Part shown: positions 62,794 to 64,000 of the stretch, in pieces
Numbering within the stretch: position 1 is the stretch's first letter
Layout of the letters: every line of letters starts with the position of its first letter
Source of the DNA: Chanos chanos
Taxonomy: Eukaryota > Chordata > Actinopteri > Gonorynchiformes > Chanidae
Length of the DNA stretch: 64,000 nucleotides
Reading direction: 5' to 3'
NCBI RefSeq assembly: GCF_902362185.1
Contig: NC_044504.1
Coordinates: 35,458,397-35,522,396, forward strand
Position numbers and translations under genes: made by a program
The notes under the pieces: generated by a model
The model's input: only the letters and a program-made list of their open reading frames with translations
Database searches by the model: none
What the model was told of the DNA's origin: nothing

Positions 62794-63873
62794 CACCACA
62801 ATTTTCATACTGTTTACCATGACTGATATGATCTGTTCAGTTCTGTTCTCACCTTCATCACGGTTTCAAACATGGGAATAAGGACGAACTTGATGAAGCC
62901 AATCTGAGCCGTGGGTTTAGTGACCTTTTCTCTGTCCATAAAGGGAGCAACAGGTAAACCCTCTGCCTTCTCTCTGTCACTCTGAGAACACGGGAGAAAG
63001 TTAGGATTCCCCTTCCTCGACCATAACAATCACAAGTCTACACATAACCATTTAAGAGACAGCAAATAAGAGCATCTATCATACGAAACCCAAAAAAAAA
63101 AAAACAGAGCGGAGACTTCTCTGTAAAAGCGTAGAATCGGGGCGTGTGAATTTCCAGGGGACGGTGTCTCACCTGCATGAAGTACTCCTCCAGCAAACAG
63201 TCGACCCAGGGCTCTGCCACCTCCATCGGCCGCACCTCATTAGAGATGTCGCAGCACTTAATGAGCACCATCTTCAGCTGTAACACACACATACACACAC
63301 AGACACAGAAAAGAGTTAGAGAGCATTGGTACTACCACAAGATGCAGGGTTATTCTATAATATGTATATATATATAAGTATGTACATGTGTGTGTGTGAG
63401 TACGAAAGGGACACAGGTCTCTTACACATGTGACATGTTCCTCATTAGTGAAGTCAAAGTTGTCCACTTTCTGTTTGAAAGAGTCCAGGATCTCACCGTG
63501 TCTGGCCATGTCTGTCGCTAGGATGAGTGTGATAGTTCCCTGTGATGACACGGTGAGAGGTAGAGTTAGAAACAGAGAACGAAAGAAAAAAAAGTGAGAT
63601 GGAATGAAACCTGGTGTAACAACTTATAGACAAGTAAGCTACATGCAGAGGAGATCCACAAATACCTTTTTTGTTTTCATATATTACACACACACACACA
63701 CAAAGACTCGACGTACCTGACGAATCTGTTTAAAGGTCTCAGGGTCGAAATTGGAGAAGATGTTGCATTCAGGCTGAGAGAAGATCTGAAAGGCCACAGC
63801 GCAGTGATGGTTCTCCAGAGGAGAAATGTCGTTATATCTGACGGCCAACTCTGTTCTCGCGTTTATTTGGTAG
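62255..63873 (-). CDS. pde9a: cGMP-specific phosphodiesterase 9A, C-terminal part (partial)
   Basis: Exons on the minus strand: 63873-63717, 63539-63426, 63277-63173, 62981-62853, 62708-62613 and 62305-62255. All phases agree. Earlier exons lie beyond the right edge. This covers the second half of the catalytic HD domain: [85 protein letters not shown] and [18 protein letters not shown]. The metal-binding Asp lies in KCCDISNE, and the invariant purine-binding Gln in TAQIGF. Family role: high-affinity hydrolysis of cGMP. The C-terminal tail after RIDDAM-type sequence is short ([16 protein letters not shown]) compared with human, which continues for about 30 more residues. Confidence 0.96.
62752..62791. 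repeat. (ATT)n microsatellite in a pde9a intron
   Basis: About 13 units of ATT, about 45 bases upstream of the exon starting at 62708 on the minus strand. Confidence 0.9.
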
Positions 63874-64000
63874 CTGAGGGAAAGAAGAGAAGGAGAGGTG
63901 GGAAACAGAAGAACATCAGAAAGTGGTGAGAAAACAAAAACAAAAGGAAGGATGTTGATGACGTTGTTGTTGTGTGTGTGTGACTGTTTGTCTGAAAAAA

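Overview
The window is nuclear DNA of a ray-finned (teleost-type) fish. Genes are split by short GT-AG introns, the intergenic DNA is AT-rich, and dinucleotide, tetranucleotide and homopolymer runs are frequent. Several repeats look like common fish SINE and DNA-transposon families. Nine protein-coding genes can be read exon by exon. In every case the splice phases agree from exon to exon.

Layout, left to right: (1) a nectin/PVR-like three-Ig-domain membrane protein, + strand, with its signal-peptide exon off the left edge (390-3552); (2) an 8 kb repeat-rich gap holding a DNA-transposon remnant and a diverged tandem segmental duplication; (3) pyridoxal kinase pdxk, - strand, 11 coding exons (11984-18641); (4) a secreted fibroblast growth factor of FGF4/5/6 type with one extra intron, + strand (21152-23647); (5) tmprss3, a type II transmembrane serine protease with a long cytoplasmic N-terminus, + strand (25819-32222); (6) pknox1, a TALE homeobox gene, - strand (35733-39091, with a non-coding first exon near 41176); (7) ndufv3, a complex I accessory subunit with a giant low-complexity exon, - strand (42069-46992); (8) a tandem neighbour whose first three exons resemble ndufv3 but whose last three encode ATP synthase coupling factor 6, - strand (49107-57320); (9) wdr4, + strand (58388-61246); (10) the 3' half of pde9a, - strand (62255-63873, continuing off the right edge).

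The order pde9a-wdr4-ndufv3-pknox1, with tmprss3 and pdxk nearby, matches the gene content of human 21q22.3, so this is an ancient conserved block. Most genes are housekeeping or developmental and do not form a pathway, but genes 7 and 8 both concern oxidative phosphorylation.

The most unusual item is gene 8. It reads as an in-frame fusion of an NDUFV3-like mitochondrial presequence, a skippable 386-codon Ala/Pro/Glu repeat exon, and the whole mature F6 subunit. Both predicted isoforms (507 and 121 residues) stay in frame. Its exon-5 splice donor also lies in a 52-bp tandem repeat, which adds three further copies of that donor in the intron.
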